Shown one piece after another: positions 56,939 to 64,000 of a DNA stretch of 64,000 nucleotides; the stretch's first letter is position 1; every line of letters begins with the position of its first letter. The stretch comes from Pontixanthobacter sp. CEM42 (GTDB lineage Bacteria; Pseudomonadota; Alphaproteobacteria; Sphingomonadales; Sphingomonadaceae): assembly GCF_017812015.1 (NCBI RefSeq), contig NZ_JADQTN010000001.1:970501-1034500 (forward strand). Direction: 5' to 3'. The position numbers were made by a program, and so were the translations under genes. The notes beneath the pieces are model-generated. The model saw nothing but the letters and a program-made list of their open reading frames with translations, did not search any database and was not told the DNA's origin.

Positions 56939-58351
56939 TTACTTCAGAATCTCGCGCAATCCATTGAGCCCAGGCAGGAAAAAATACGCACCGCCCCGCA
57001 CATTTACAAATTGAGGAATTTGATCGATCCTCCGCGGGACGCGGTCCTCATCAAAATAGCTGAACTGATCGCAGTCATGCCCCCTCGCCTCCCTGTCCCG
57101 GTCGCCAAGAATCGGATCTTGTTCACCCGCGAGCCCGGCAAAAGCAGGACTCGCAATCCAAGCGCCCTGCACAAATTCAAATTGGCGAGCGAGACTCGCA
57201 TTGAGGCAGAGGAAATGCAGCCCCGCCTCCATTTGCTCGGCACCGGGTTGCATTGCCTGTTCGTACGGCATTGTTTTGCCGTAGGGACGCCCCCGGCGTA
57301 AAATCCGGTGAAACCTACTCGACGCGACAGCATCATGCTTCGCGGTTCCTCCAAGTCCGAGAGATCCGATAAGGTTGCCGAGAAAGTCGATATTACCACC
57401 GGGATGATCGCCAAGCCTCGGATTTACGCGCCGTATGTGGCTCCCGATTGGGCAGACCACCCCGTCAACATCGCCACTGAAGTCAAAGGCGTTGCGGCCT
57501 CGTGAGCCTTCCATTTTGGCCAATCCAGATAGTGGTTGCCCATCGATGGTTCGCCCCACCATTGTCTCAGCGAGCGTTTTCGCTTCTTCCGGTCCCGTCT
57601 CGTCGCGAAGCCATTGCCAAAAGCCCGTTACATCCTGCGCAAGCTGGCGGTAGACGAGGTAGCTACCATTGCGGCCAATATCCCCATCGCGCGGATAGTC
57701 GGCAACGAACCCATATTCATTGCTATGGCCGAGTAACACTTCGCCAGCGGCCATACGATTGCGATAGTCGCGATCTTTCGCTCCTCCCGGCTGCAGGGCG
57801 CCATCCCAGTCCATTTTAGGTTGTGAAATGCCATCCTGAAAGCCGAATGGTTCCCGCCCGTCCATATCGCTGCTGGGCTGGCACCGCAGAAGAATGCAAC
57901 CATTTGCCTGTATTTCGGCTCGTAGCGTCTCTTCGATCGCCTGAATTTTCTCAGGCCGCGCAAATGCGAGCAGCAGAACATGCGGCTCCTGATCCCCAGC
58001 GCCCCAATCCCAATGTTCCGGAGCATTGGTACCTACGTCACCCAAGCGCCTTGAACGGCTCTCGTTATGCACCATTCCATCGACGAATTCGGGCGAAAAA
58101 TGTTCAAGTGCATCCGCGTTCAGACCTAGCTGAGCAAGCCCGGCCGCCGTGAACGCAATTTGCAGAGCTTGGTTCTGTTTGCTTTCGCGGCAATCCTGAA
58201 CGCTCGTAAAATGAAGCGAGCTCAACCATTGCTTGGCCGCATTGCTGTCTTCGATGCGCAGCAAAATATATCGCGCAGCTTTGAGCGAACCGTAGCCGGT
58301 ACGGACGAGCCCTTGAATATCGGCTGCTTCGTCTTTCGCGCGCTCTGTCAT
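56939..58351 (-). CDS. DyP-type haem peroxidase
   Basis: A 470-residue dye-decolourising-type peroxidase. The catalytic GxxDG is FGFQDGISQP, the proximal haem His is in VCPIGSHIRRVNPR, and the distal Arg region is FHRILRRGRPYG. There is no Tat signal and no encapsulin-targeting tail that I can see, so it is cytoplasmic. The start overlaps the stop of the 423-residue gene by four bases, so the two are coupled. It converges on the catalase-like gene with a 28-base gap. The substrate is unknown; the pairing with a membrane-associated protein suggests a lipid or membrane-near oxidant. Confidence 0.93.
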   Translation of the reverse strand: MTERAKDEAADIQGLVRTGYGSLKAARYILLRIEDSNAAKQWLSSLHFTSVQDCRESKQNQALQIAFTAAGLAQLGLNADALEHFSPEFVDGMVHNESRSRRLGDVGTNAPEHWDWGAGDQEPHVLLLAFARPEKIQAIEETLRAEIQANGCILLRCQPSSDMDGREPFGFQDGISQPKMDWDGALQPGGAKDRDYRNRMAAGEVLLGHSNEYGFVADYPRDGDIGRNGSYLVYRQLAQDVTGFWQWLRDETGPEEAKTLAETMVGRTIDGQPLSGLAKMEGSRGRNAFDFSGDVDGVVCPIGSHIRRVNPRLGDHPGGNIDFLGNLIGSLGLGGTAKHDAVASSRFHRILRRGRPYGKTMPYEQAMQPGAEQMEAGLHFLCLNASLARQFEFVQGAWIASPAFAGLAGEQDPILGDRDREARGHDCDQFSYFDEDRVPRRIDQIPQFVNVRGGAYFFLPGLNGLREILK

Positions 58352-59619
58352 ATTTCAGCGATCCAGCGCCGCAAGGCGGTGCCCTTGAGCGGCTTTTCCA
58401 GTCCAGCGCGGATGCGCGCATTCCGCGCCAGATCGTAAGTCGATAGATTGGGAAAGGCTTTGTACCAGACTTGAGTCGGTACCTGATGATGCGCGAGATA
58501 ACGCTTGAAATCTTCCTCGTGCCGCGCGCCTTCGAACAAGGCCCAGCGGGTTCTCGGATATCCCAAAGCGCTTGTGAAAGACAGATTCAGGCCAAAGGCG
58601 ACTTTGTTGATGAAGTCGTCATTGTAAGCTTCGCGACTGCCATCATAAACGCTCGCAAAGAAGAGCCTTCTATTGCTGTCCAGAAAGACCCAATTGGCGA
58701 AATGGATGGTGTTCACCCGCGCCAAACGGCCCTTGCTGTAAATATGGCGCGCGCCCCAATTAATGACCCACAACGCCACTTTGCTAAACATGAAATAAAA
58801 TGGCCCGGGCTTGCGCGACCCGACGGCGCTGTAAGGGTTGGTAATGTCATGGTCCTCCAGCGCCATCAGCGCATTATTGCGCTCCCGATCAATTTTGTGT
58901 GCAAGGACGGGGTCACTCGTCTCCCGCAGTCGAAGGATAATCAGGAAGGGAAGTAATAGGACAAGCAAGATGGGCGCAAGCAGCAAAGCCGCGACTGGGA
59001 GTGATAGGAAGCTCAGGCAATTTGCCACTCTCTCGGTTATGCTTGGCCTAGGGATAGGCGTGAGAGGAACGCTTCGACCGACCTCTCGCAATCGCTGGTT
59101 AAGTTCACCCAAGCTCGCTTCTCTGTTTGCGAGTTGCGTCTTGAGCAGTGCGTGGTGCAAGGCTGCTTCCTCGCGAATTTGTACCATGCTGCGACCGGGC
59201 CAATTGCGATAGCTCGCATCCGGTTTGAGGCGATGCTCGCTCATCCACTGGCCGATCGGGATTTCAGGATCAAAGCCGATACAATTGCAAAAAAGGGATG
59301 CGAGGCCCTTTGACGCTGACCGCTCCATATCAGTGATAAGACGATCGGCAGAGCCATCACATACCGCAAGGAAGATCAACCAGTCCGGCTCATGAACCGG
59401 ATAGGATCGCGCATGTTCAATCCTGTCCCCAAGCGAAGGATCCTCAATCATCACAAAGCGCGCAGTATGCAGCGCATCGAACTTCCCAAAGGGCAGTACG
59501 CTATTGTCGGGATCAGCTAGGCCGATATCCGCATTCATCGTTGCCAAACGCTCTCGCAATTGCTCGCGATGCTGCGGCGCGATTGGCGCGCCTACGATCA
59601 AGAACTGCTGCCTAGGCAC
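58348..59619 (-). CDS. Membrane-associated protein with an internal duplication, coupled to DyP peroxidase
   Basis: A 423-residue protein of unknown function. One strong hydrophobic stretch (residues 203-231, LSLPVAALLLAPILLVLLLP) divides two similar halves. Residues 50-116 start LHTARFVMIED and contain LIFLAVCDGSADRLITDME; residues 305-353 start IHFANWVFLDS and contain LFFASVYDGSREAYNDDF. The shared pattern (H-x-A-x-x-V...L-x-F...DGS...D) looks like a duplicated ferredoxin-like (alpha-beta barrel) unit, the fold class also used by DyP. The duplication is my reading, not a known annotation. It lies 25 bases after the 145-residue gene. Confidence 0.72.
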   Translation of the reverse strand: MPRQQFLIVGAPIAPQHREQLRERLATMNADIGLADPDNSVLPFGKFDALHTARFVMIEDPSLGDRIEHARSYPVHEPDWLIFLAVCDGSADRLITDMERSASKGLASLFCNCIGFDPEIPIGQWMSEHRLKPDASYRNWPGRSMVQIREEAALHHALLKTQLANREASLGELNQRLREVGRSVPLTPIPRPSITERVANCLSFLSLPVAALLLAPILLVLLLPFLIILRLRETSDPVLAHKIDRERNNALMALEDHDITNPYSAVGSRKPGPFYFMFSKVALWVINWGARHIYSKGRLARVNTIHFANWVFLDSNRRLFFASVYDGSREAYNDDFINKVAFGLNLSFTSALGYPRTRWALFEGARHEEDFKRYLAHHQVPTQVWYKAFPNLSTYDLARNARIRAGLEKPLKGTALRRWIAEI

Positions 59620-59644
59620 CGATTAAGTGTCGCGCATCGTTGAT

Positions 59645-60082
59645 CTATTGATCAAATTTGAGCGCAAAATCGATCAAGCGCGTGTCATTCCAATAGACTT
59701 TGCCCAGATAGAAGTTCGGAGCGATCAAACGGATCTCATCGCGCACTCTGGAGGCCAGAATTGACGTATCCGAGTAGTCAAGAACGATGCATTCTTTCTG
59801 ATCAAGCCAGCTCGGCTCTTTGTATACTTTCGCGACAATAGCGCGGATCCCAAATGGCAAAATCTCGTTGCGGAGCAGGCCCTTCTCGGCATCGAATATT
59901 TTTCCCTGCCATGCAAAGATGCTAATAATTTTAGCAATCTCGTCGCTGAAGCTTGTGCCAGGGGCGATGATCGCAGTACCGTCAGCCTCGCCATCCGGTA
60001 TCGGCCCTGCCTCGCTCTCCTTGAACAAAGTATCGAGTTCGTCCTGAGACATTTTCAGAAGGTCGTGAGTGTCATACGCCAT
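59645..60082 (-). CDS. Small conserved-looking protein at the head of the DyP cluster
   Basis: A 145-residue cytoplasmic protein preceded by TAGGAGGAAGATTATAAC, a strong ribosome-binding site. The sequence has an acidic N-terminus (KMSQDELDTLFKESEAGPIP) and a compact C-terminal domain with KECIVLDYSDTSILASRVRD and APNFYLGKVYWNDTRLIDFA. It has no Cys pair or metal motif. I do not recognise a function, although similar proteins occur near haem peroxidases as far as I recall. It is the first gene of a three-gene transcript with the 423-residue protein and DyP. Confidence 0.7.
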   Translation of the reverse strand: MAYDTHDLLKMSQDELDTLFKESEAGPIPDGEADGTAIIAPGTSFSDEIAKIISIFAWQGKIFDAEKGLLRNEILPFGIRAIVAKVYKEPSWLDQKECIVLDYSDTSILASRVRDEIRLIAPNFYLGKVYWNDTRLIDFALKFDQ

Positions 60083-60335
60083 GTTATAATCTTCCTCCTA
60101 GGTAGATCATATCATAGACAAATAAATTGTTGAAGAGTGTTGCACAGGCATCGAATAATAAATGAATAGACTCATTAGTTCGGACATGCCTTTCTAATAG
60201 AGTTAATATTGCAACCCCAGCGCACGCTCAGCACTTGCGATGCGCAACTTTGAGGCTGGCCTTTCCCCTGATCCCTCTTGTGAGTCCGAGCTGAAAACTG
60301 CAGGGAGAGCTCTAAACCAGCACTGACACCGGAAC

Positions 60336-61085
60336 ATGACCGAGCAACTCTCCCGCCTCCTCCAGATAATGGCCACATTGCGCGATCCGGATGGCGGATG
60401 CGAATGGGATTTGGCGCAAGACTTCAAGAGCATCGCGCCTTACACGATCGAAGAAGCCTATGAGGTGGCCGATGCAATTGAGCGCGGCGAAATGGATGAT
60501 CTGCGTGACGAACTTGGCGATTTGCTGCTGCAGGTCGTATTTCATGCGCGGATGGCTGAGGAAGCAGATATGTTCAGGTTCGAAGATGTCGCCCGATCAA
60601 TCTCTGACAAGATGGAAGCTCGCCACCCACATATCTTTGGCGGCGAAGGTGGCCAAATGGGCGAGCGCCGATGGGAGGCGCTCAAAGAAGTCGAGCGAAC
60701 GAAGAAAGGCGCGACCAGCGCTATGGACGGTGTGGCGAAAGCACTGCCCGCCCTGCTCCGCGCGGAAAAGCTCCAGAAACGTGCTGCACGAACCGGTTTT
60801 GACTGGCCCGATACCGAAGGGCCTGCCGCCAAAGTCGCTGAAGAAACCGAGGAGCTCACAGAAGCACCGACCAACAAAAAGTTGGAGGAGGCCGGCGATC
60901 TTCTCTTCGCGGCTGTGAATCTTGTTCGGGCCTATGGAATTGCACCCGAGGACGCGTTGAGGGAGGCGAATTTAAAGTTCGAGCGGCGCTTTCGCTCGAT
61001 GGAAGAGAGGGCTGCTGGCTCATTCAATGAATTATCGCTGGATGAGCAAGAGGCACTTTGGCAGGATGTTAAAAAAGCCGAGTAA
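60336..61085 (+). CDS. mazG: Nucleoside triphosphate pyrophosphohydrolase MazG
   Basis: Hydrolyses (d)NTPs to NMP and pyrophosphate, including house-cleaning of damaged nucleotides. The 249 residues contain two MazG domains. The first has CEWDLAQDFKSIAPYTIEEA with the E-x-x-E-x-x-D metal site in EAYEVADAIERGEMDDLRDE, then DLLLQVVFHARMAEE. The second has EETEELTEAPTNKKLEEAGD. GGAACATG places the start at 60336. The gene ends 10 bases from the convergent hflX stop. It appears to restart the conserved chromosomal order after the accessory region. Confidence 0.96.
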   Translation: MTEQLSRLLQIMATLRDPDGGCEWDLAQDFKSIAPYTIEEAYEVADAIERGEMDDLRDELGDLLLQVVFHARMAEEADMFRFEDVARSISDKMEARHPHIFGGEGGQMGERRWEALKEVERTKKGATSAMDGVAKALPALLRAEKLQKRAARTGFDWPDTEGPAAKVAEETEELTEAPTNKKLEEAGDLLFAAVNLVRAYGIAPEDALREANLKFERRFRSMEERAAGSFNELSLDEQEALWQDVKKAE

Positions 61086-61095
61086 GGCGCTGTGA

Positions 61096-62397
61096 TCAAA
61101 GGCTTTCGAAGCGCCCGAACTCTTTCGATGTAAGCTTCACGTCAATCGCACGAAGCGGGCCATCTTCACCCTCGCCCGCATCCTCTTCGTGCAGCACATT
61201 ACCGTGTGCGTGCAGCCATGCGATCTTCTGTCCTTCTGCAGCCGGGAGCACCAGATGGTACTCACGTGCTCCGGCGGTCAGCAGGTCGTCGATTTCTGTC
61301 ACGAATGCTTCGAGACCCGCGCCCGATATTGCCGAAAGTGGAATGACCAGCTCGTCTTTGGCCGCCACGTCCGACAACTCGGCGCGCTTCTCGTCATCGA
61401 GCAGATCCCATTTGTTCCATGCCTCGACAATTGGGATTTGGGATACACCATCCTCGCCGTCAATCACGCCGAGGTCGGTCAGCACACCAAGCACTTGGTT
61501 CTTTTGCGCAGCAGCAGACGGGTTCGCCATATTGCGGACGTGCACAATTACGTCAGCAGCGGTGACTTCTTCTAATGTCGCACGAAATGCCGCGACGAGC
61601 TGTGTTGGGAGATCGGAGATAAAGCCCACCGTATCCGACAGAATTGCCTTCTCTACACCGGGCAGCCGCACAGCGCGCATCGTTGGATCAAGCGTAGCGA
61701 ACAGCAGATCTTCGGCCATCACTTCCGCGCCAGTGAGCCGATTGAACAGCGTTGATTTTCCTGCGTTAGTATAGCCAACAAGTGCAATAATCGGCCAGGG
61801 CGCCCTTCCCCGCCGTTCACGGTGTAGAGCGCGCGTTTTGCGCACTTGTTCCAGTTCCTTGCGCAACCGGCCCATACGCTGGCGGATCATCCGCCTATCG
61901 GCCTCAATCTGCGTTTCACCGGGCCCGCCGAGGAAACCAAAGCCACCACGCTGTCTTTCCAAGTGAGTCCAACTGCGCACAAGGCGGCTTTGTTGGTAAT
62001 CCAAATGGGCCAGCTCAACCTGCAAACGCCCTTCAGCCGTCGCCGCACGCTCGCCAAATATCTCTAGGATTAGACCCGTACGGTCGATCACTTTGCGTTT
62101 GAGGCGATCTTCAAGGTTCCGCTGCTGGATCGGCGACAATGCACCATCGACAACAACCAGCTCTGCTTCCTCAAATTCGCAAGCGGCCTGAATATTGTCC
62201 ACTTGCCCGGAGCCGAACAAAGTATTTGGTTTTACATCACGCACCGGGATGATCTGTGACGTCACGACTTCAATGCCGATAGCCAGCGCCAGGCCGCACG
62301 CTTCCTCAAGCCGCGCCTCGGCGTCGAGATCGTAGCTTTGCGACCGGATGTCCGGGCACACAACGATAGCCCGCGCACCGCGCGAGACTTCGCCCAT
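61096..62397 (-). CDS. hflX: GTPase HflX
   Basis: Ribosome-splitting GTPase active under heat stress. The N-terminal nucleotide-binding HflX domain ends in GGPGETQIEADRR, followed by the G domain with G1 ALVGYTNAGKSTLFN, G3 SDTVGFISDLP (Switch II) and NKWD as NKWDLLDDEKRAEL. The protein is 433 residues from ATG 62397. A TTG at 62436 would add 13 residues and overlap hfq, so the start is uncertain. It lies just after hfq on the same strand, an order widespread in proteobacteria. Confidence 0.95.
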   Translation of the reverse strand: MGEVSRGARAIVVCPDIRSQSYDLDAEARLEEACGLALAIGIEVVTSQIIPVRDVKPNTLFGSGQVDNIQAACEFEEAELVVVDGALSPIQQRNLEDRLKRKVIDRTGLILEIFGERAATAEGRLQVELAHLDYQQSRLVRSWTHLERQRGGFGFLGGPGETQIEADRRMIRQRMGRLRKELEQVRKTRALHRERRGRAPWPIIALVGYTNAGKSTLFNRLTGAEVMAEDLLFATLDPTMRAVRLPGVEKAILSDTVGFISDLPTQLVAAFRATLEEVTAADVIVHVRNMANPSAAAQKNQVLGVLTDLGVIDGEDGVSQIPIVEAWNKWDLLDDEKRAELSDVAAKDELVIPLSAISGAGLEAFVTEIDDLLTAGAREYHLVLPAAEGQKIAWLHAHGNVLHEEDAGEGEDGPLRAIDVKLTSKEFGRFESL

Positions 62398-62414
62398 CAG
62401 ATCATCGTCAAAAC

Positions 62415-62969
62415 TCAGTCGTCTTCGCCTTCCCAATCGCCTGAAAGGTCGACTGGTTTATCGGGCTGGATCGTCGACACAGCGTGCTTGTAAGCAAGTT
62501 GAACAAAGCCATCGCGCTCCAGCAGCATGCAGAACAGATCGTATGCCGCTATCGAACCTTGCAGCATTACGCCGTTCACCAAGAACATCGTCACTTGCGC
62601 GTCTTCATCGCGAACACTGCTCAGGAATACATCCTGCAACAACCGCTGCTTGCGGTTGCTTTCGGTGCTCGAGAACTGGCTCGCATCCATTGGCTGACCG
62701 GGCATGATGGTCGAGATCGCATGTTTGTAGACAAGCTGGGTCTGGCCATCACGGCGCAGCAGGATCGAGAAATTGTCAAACCATGTCACGATACCCTGCA
62801 GCTTCACGCCTTTCACAAGGAACATTGTGACAGGAATCTTGTTCTTCCGAAGCAGGTTCAGGAATGCATCCTGCAAATTCGCCTGATTTGCAGCCTTCGA
62901 TGATTTCGCAGTCTCTGGTTCCGCTTTTTTCGCTGAAACACGCGCAGAAAGGGTGCGTCCTTCGGACAT
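62415..62969 (-). CDS. hfq: RNA chaperone Hfq with two tandem Sm domains
   Basis: Helps small RNAs pair with mRNAs. The protein is 184 residues, about twice the usual Hfq core, because two Sm domains are fused. Domain 1 (residues 32-88) has [26 protein letters not shown] and YKHAIS; domain 2 (residues 111-167) has [26 protein letters not shown] and YKHAVS. Both keep the L-Q-D and Y-K-H residues that bind U-rich RNA, but the basic rim of domain 1 becomes acidic (VRDEDAQ) in domain 2. The start at 62969 has GGAGATAAGA upstream. A double Hfq has been noted before in Novosphingobium. Confidence 0.95.
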   Translation of the reverse strand: MSEGRTLSARVSAKKAEPETAKSSKAANQANLQDAFLNLLRKNKIPVTMFLVKGVKLQGIVTWFDNFSILLRRDGQTQLVYKHAISTIMPGQPMDASQFSSTESNRKQRLLQDVFLSSVRDEDAQVTMFLVNGVMLQGSIAAYDLFCMLLERDGFVQLAYKHAVSTIQPDKPVDLSGDWEGEDD

Positions 62970-63120
62970 TCTTATCTCCATTATTGGCGCATGGACTATA
63001 CCCTGCGCAATCTAGCGCATGGAAAACTGGGGGCCACACGCGCCGACCTTCAATTGCAAGCTATGATCTCGGACGCAGATTTACAATTGGAAAAACACGC
63101 CGGTTCTATGACAAAAGATG

Positions 63121-64000
63121 TCAGCTAGCGTCATTATTCTTTCGATCACCCATACCGAGCAGTTTCAGCTTCCGGTGCAAAGCCGAACGCTCCATCCCGA
63201 TGAAGCTGGCCGTTTTAGAAATATTCCCCGAGAAACGCCGTATCTGAATGCTCAGATATTCACGCTCAAACGTCTCCCGCGCCTCCCGCAACGGCACGCC
63301 CATCAAAGCAGCGATGCCGCCGCCTCCACCCAGTTTCCCCCCGGTGACTTCGCTGGGTAGCATAGAAGGTTCAACGGTTTGCAATTCATCGCGCGGTGTC
63401 AGAATAATCGTCCGCTCAACGACATTGCGCAATTGACGGACATTGCCCGGCCAATCATAGGATTGCAGCGCAGCGAGCGCCTCCTCCGAAATGCCCGGCG
63501 CAGGTATACCCTGCTCTGCTGCATGGCGGGTGAAGAAATGCTCCGCCAACGCCGGGATGTCGTCACGCCGTTCTGAGAGCGACGGGATCGTGACCGGAAC
63601 CACGTTGAGGCGATAGAAAAGGTCCTCGCGGAAGCGCTTTTCCTCCATTTCAAGCTCGAGATCCTTGGCGGTCGAAGACACCACACGAACATCAACACCA
63701 ACCTGACGCGAACCGCCCACACGAACAAAACTCTGTTCGGTGAGCACGCGCAGAATACGGGCCTGCGTCGATAGCGGCATATCCGCCACCTCATCGAGAT
63801 ACAGCGTGCCTCCGTCCGCCAGTTCTAGCAGCCCTGGACGGATCATCTTGCCATTGGATTCTTCACCGAACAGTTCCTGCTCGAACCGCTCCGGCGTAAT
63901 CCTTGCTGAGTTGACGATTACAAATGCGTTTTCGGCGCGCGCGCTCCAGCTATGAAGCAACCGAGCGGCCACCTCCTTACCTGCGCCTGCAGGGCCAGTA
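63121..64000 (-). CDS. ntrX: NtrX response regulator, C-terminal part (runs off the right edge)
   Basis: Transcription regulator of the NtrY-NtrX two-component system. The 292 residues seen start in the Walker A (TGPAGAGKEV), continue through ELFGEESNGK, GGTLYLDEVADMP (Walker B), FREDLFYRLNVVPV and DWPGNVRQLRNVVERTI, and end in a Fis-type helix-turn-helix (RRFSGNISKTASFIGMERSA). The GAFTGA loop that contacts sigma-54 is absent: the segment between ELFG and the Walker B strand reads EESNGKMIRPGLLELAD. The receiver domain lies outside. Next to hfq, as usual in alphaproteobacteria. Confidence 0.93.
   Translation of the reverse strand, partial: TGPAGAGKEVAARLLHSWSARAENAFVIVNSARITPERFEQELFGEESNGKMIRPGLLELADGGTLYLDEVADMPLSTQARILRVLTEQSFVRVGGSRQVGVDVRVVSSTAKDLELEMEEKRFREDLFYRLNVVPVTIPSLSERRDDIPALAEHFFTRHAAEQGIPAPGISEEALAALQSYDWPGNVRQLRNVVERTIILTPRDELQTVEPSMLPSEVTGGKLGGGGGIAALMGVPLREARETFEREYLSIQIRRFSGNISKTASFIGMERSALHRKLKLLGMGDRKNNDAS

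Noticed and set aside
62985-63040. Repeated GCGCATGGA strings upstream of hfq
   Set aside because: Only two short copies, not symmetrical with any promoter element; likely chance.
1-64000. Prophage, insertion sequence, integron or CRISPR content
   Set aside because: No integrase, transposase, terminase, cas gene, terminal inverted repeat or spaced direct repeat array was found by reading the coding frames and gaps.

Overview
The window reads as chromosomal DNA of a marine alphaproteobacterium of the order Sphingomonadales, most likely the Erythrobacter/Altererythrobacter group. The reasons are gene-order and family signatures: a ribonuclease PH/hrcA/grpE junction, an archaeal/eukaryotic-type prolyl-tRNA synthetase, a tandem double-domain Hfq next to hflX and ntrX, a PhaR-type PHB regulator, and an exported alginate lyase. 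The assignment rests on recognition of families from memory, not on a database search.

The left part (1-35,814) is mostly housekeeping. It holds the heat-shock block rph(partial)-hrcA-grpE-dnaK-dnaJ, with a good RpoH-type promoter before dnaK, interrupted by a PCu(A)C copper chaperone and a small putative metallopeptidase on the other strand. Then come a patatin-like lipase, a DUF1287 protein, radA-cvpA-NifU-like, an MHS-family transporter, alr, phaR, proS, rnr, a universal stress protein, the E2 and E3 subunits of pyruvate dehydrogenase, a KefB/C-type antiporter, a class IV aminotransferase coupled to a sulfotransferase-like gene, and tRNA-Ser(UGA). A long run of tightly packed genes follows: lytic transglycosylase, RlpA-like SPOR protein, D,D-carboxypeptidase, tmk, holB, metG, tatD and an MBL-fold hydrolase. 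Many of these overlap by 1-8 bases, so they are probably co-transcribed.

The middle part (35,815-60,335) looks accessory. It starts with a lipoprotein alginate lyase (discoidin domain plus PL7) and a 1617-residue autotransporter with an internal duplication. Next is a minus-strand four-gene cluster (55,409 to 42,778): an animal-type haem peroxidase, a 1570-residue multi-pass membrane protein, a GHSAG-hydrolase/caspase-like fusion and a HELCH zinc metallopeptidase. Divergent from it is a catalase-like haem protein, and facing that is a second minus-strand cluster (60,082 to 56,939) of a 145-residue protein, a 423-residue membrane-associated protein with an internal duplication, and a DyP peroxidase. 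Three different haem peroxide enzymes, two different proteases and a very large membrane protein in 17 kb is the strongest candidate here for an undescribed system. Oxidised-lipid (oxylipin) chemistry, or a stress- or infection-triggered protease response, are the readings I would test first.

The right end (60,336-64,000) returns to conserved genes: mazG, hflX, a double hfq, and the start-truncated ntrX, which runs off the window. No rRNA, CRISPR array, integrase, transposase or phage gene was seen.
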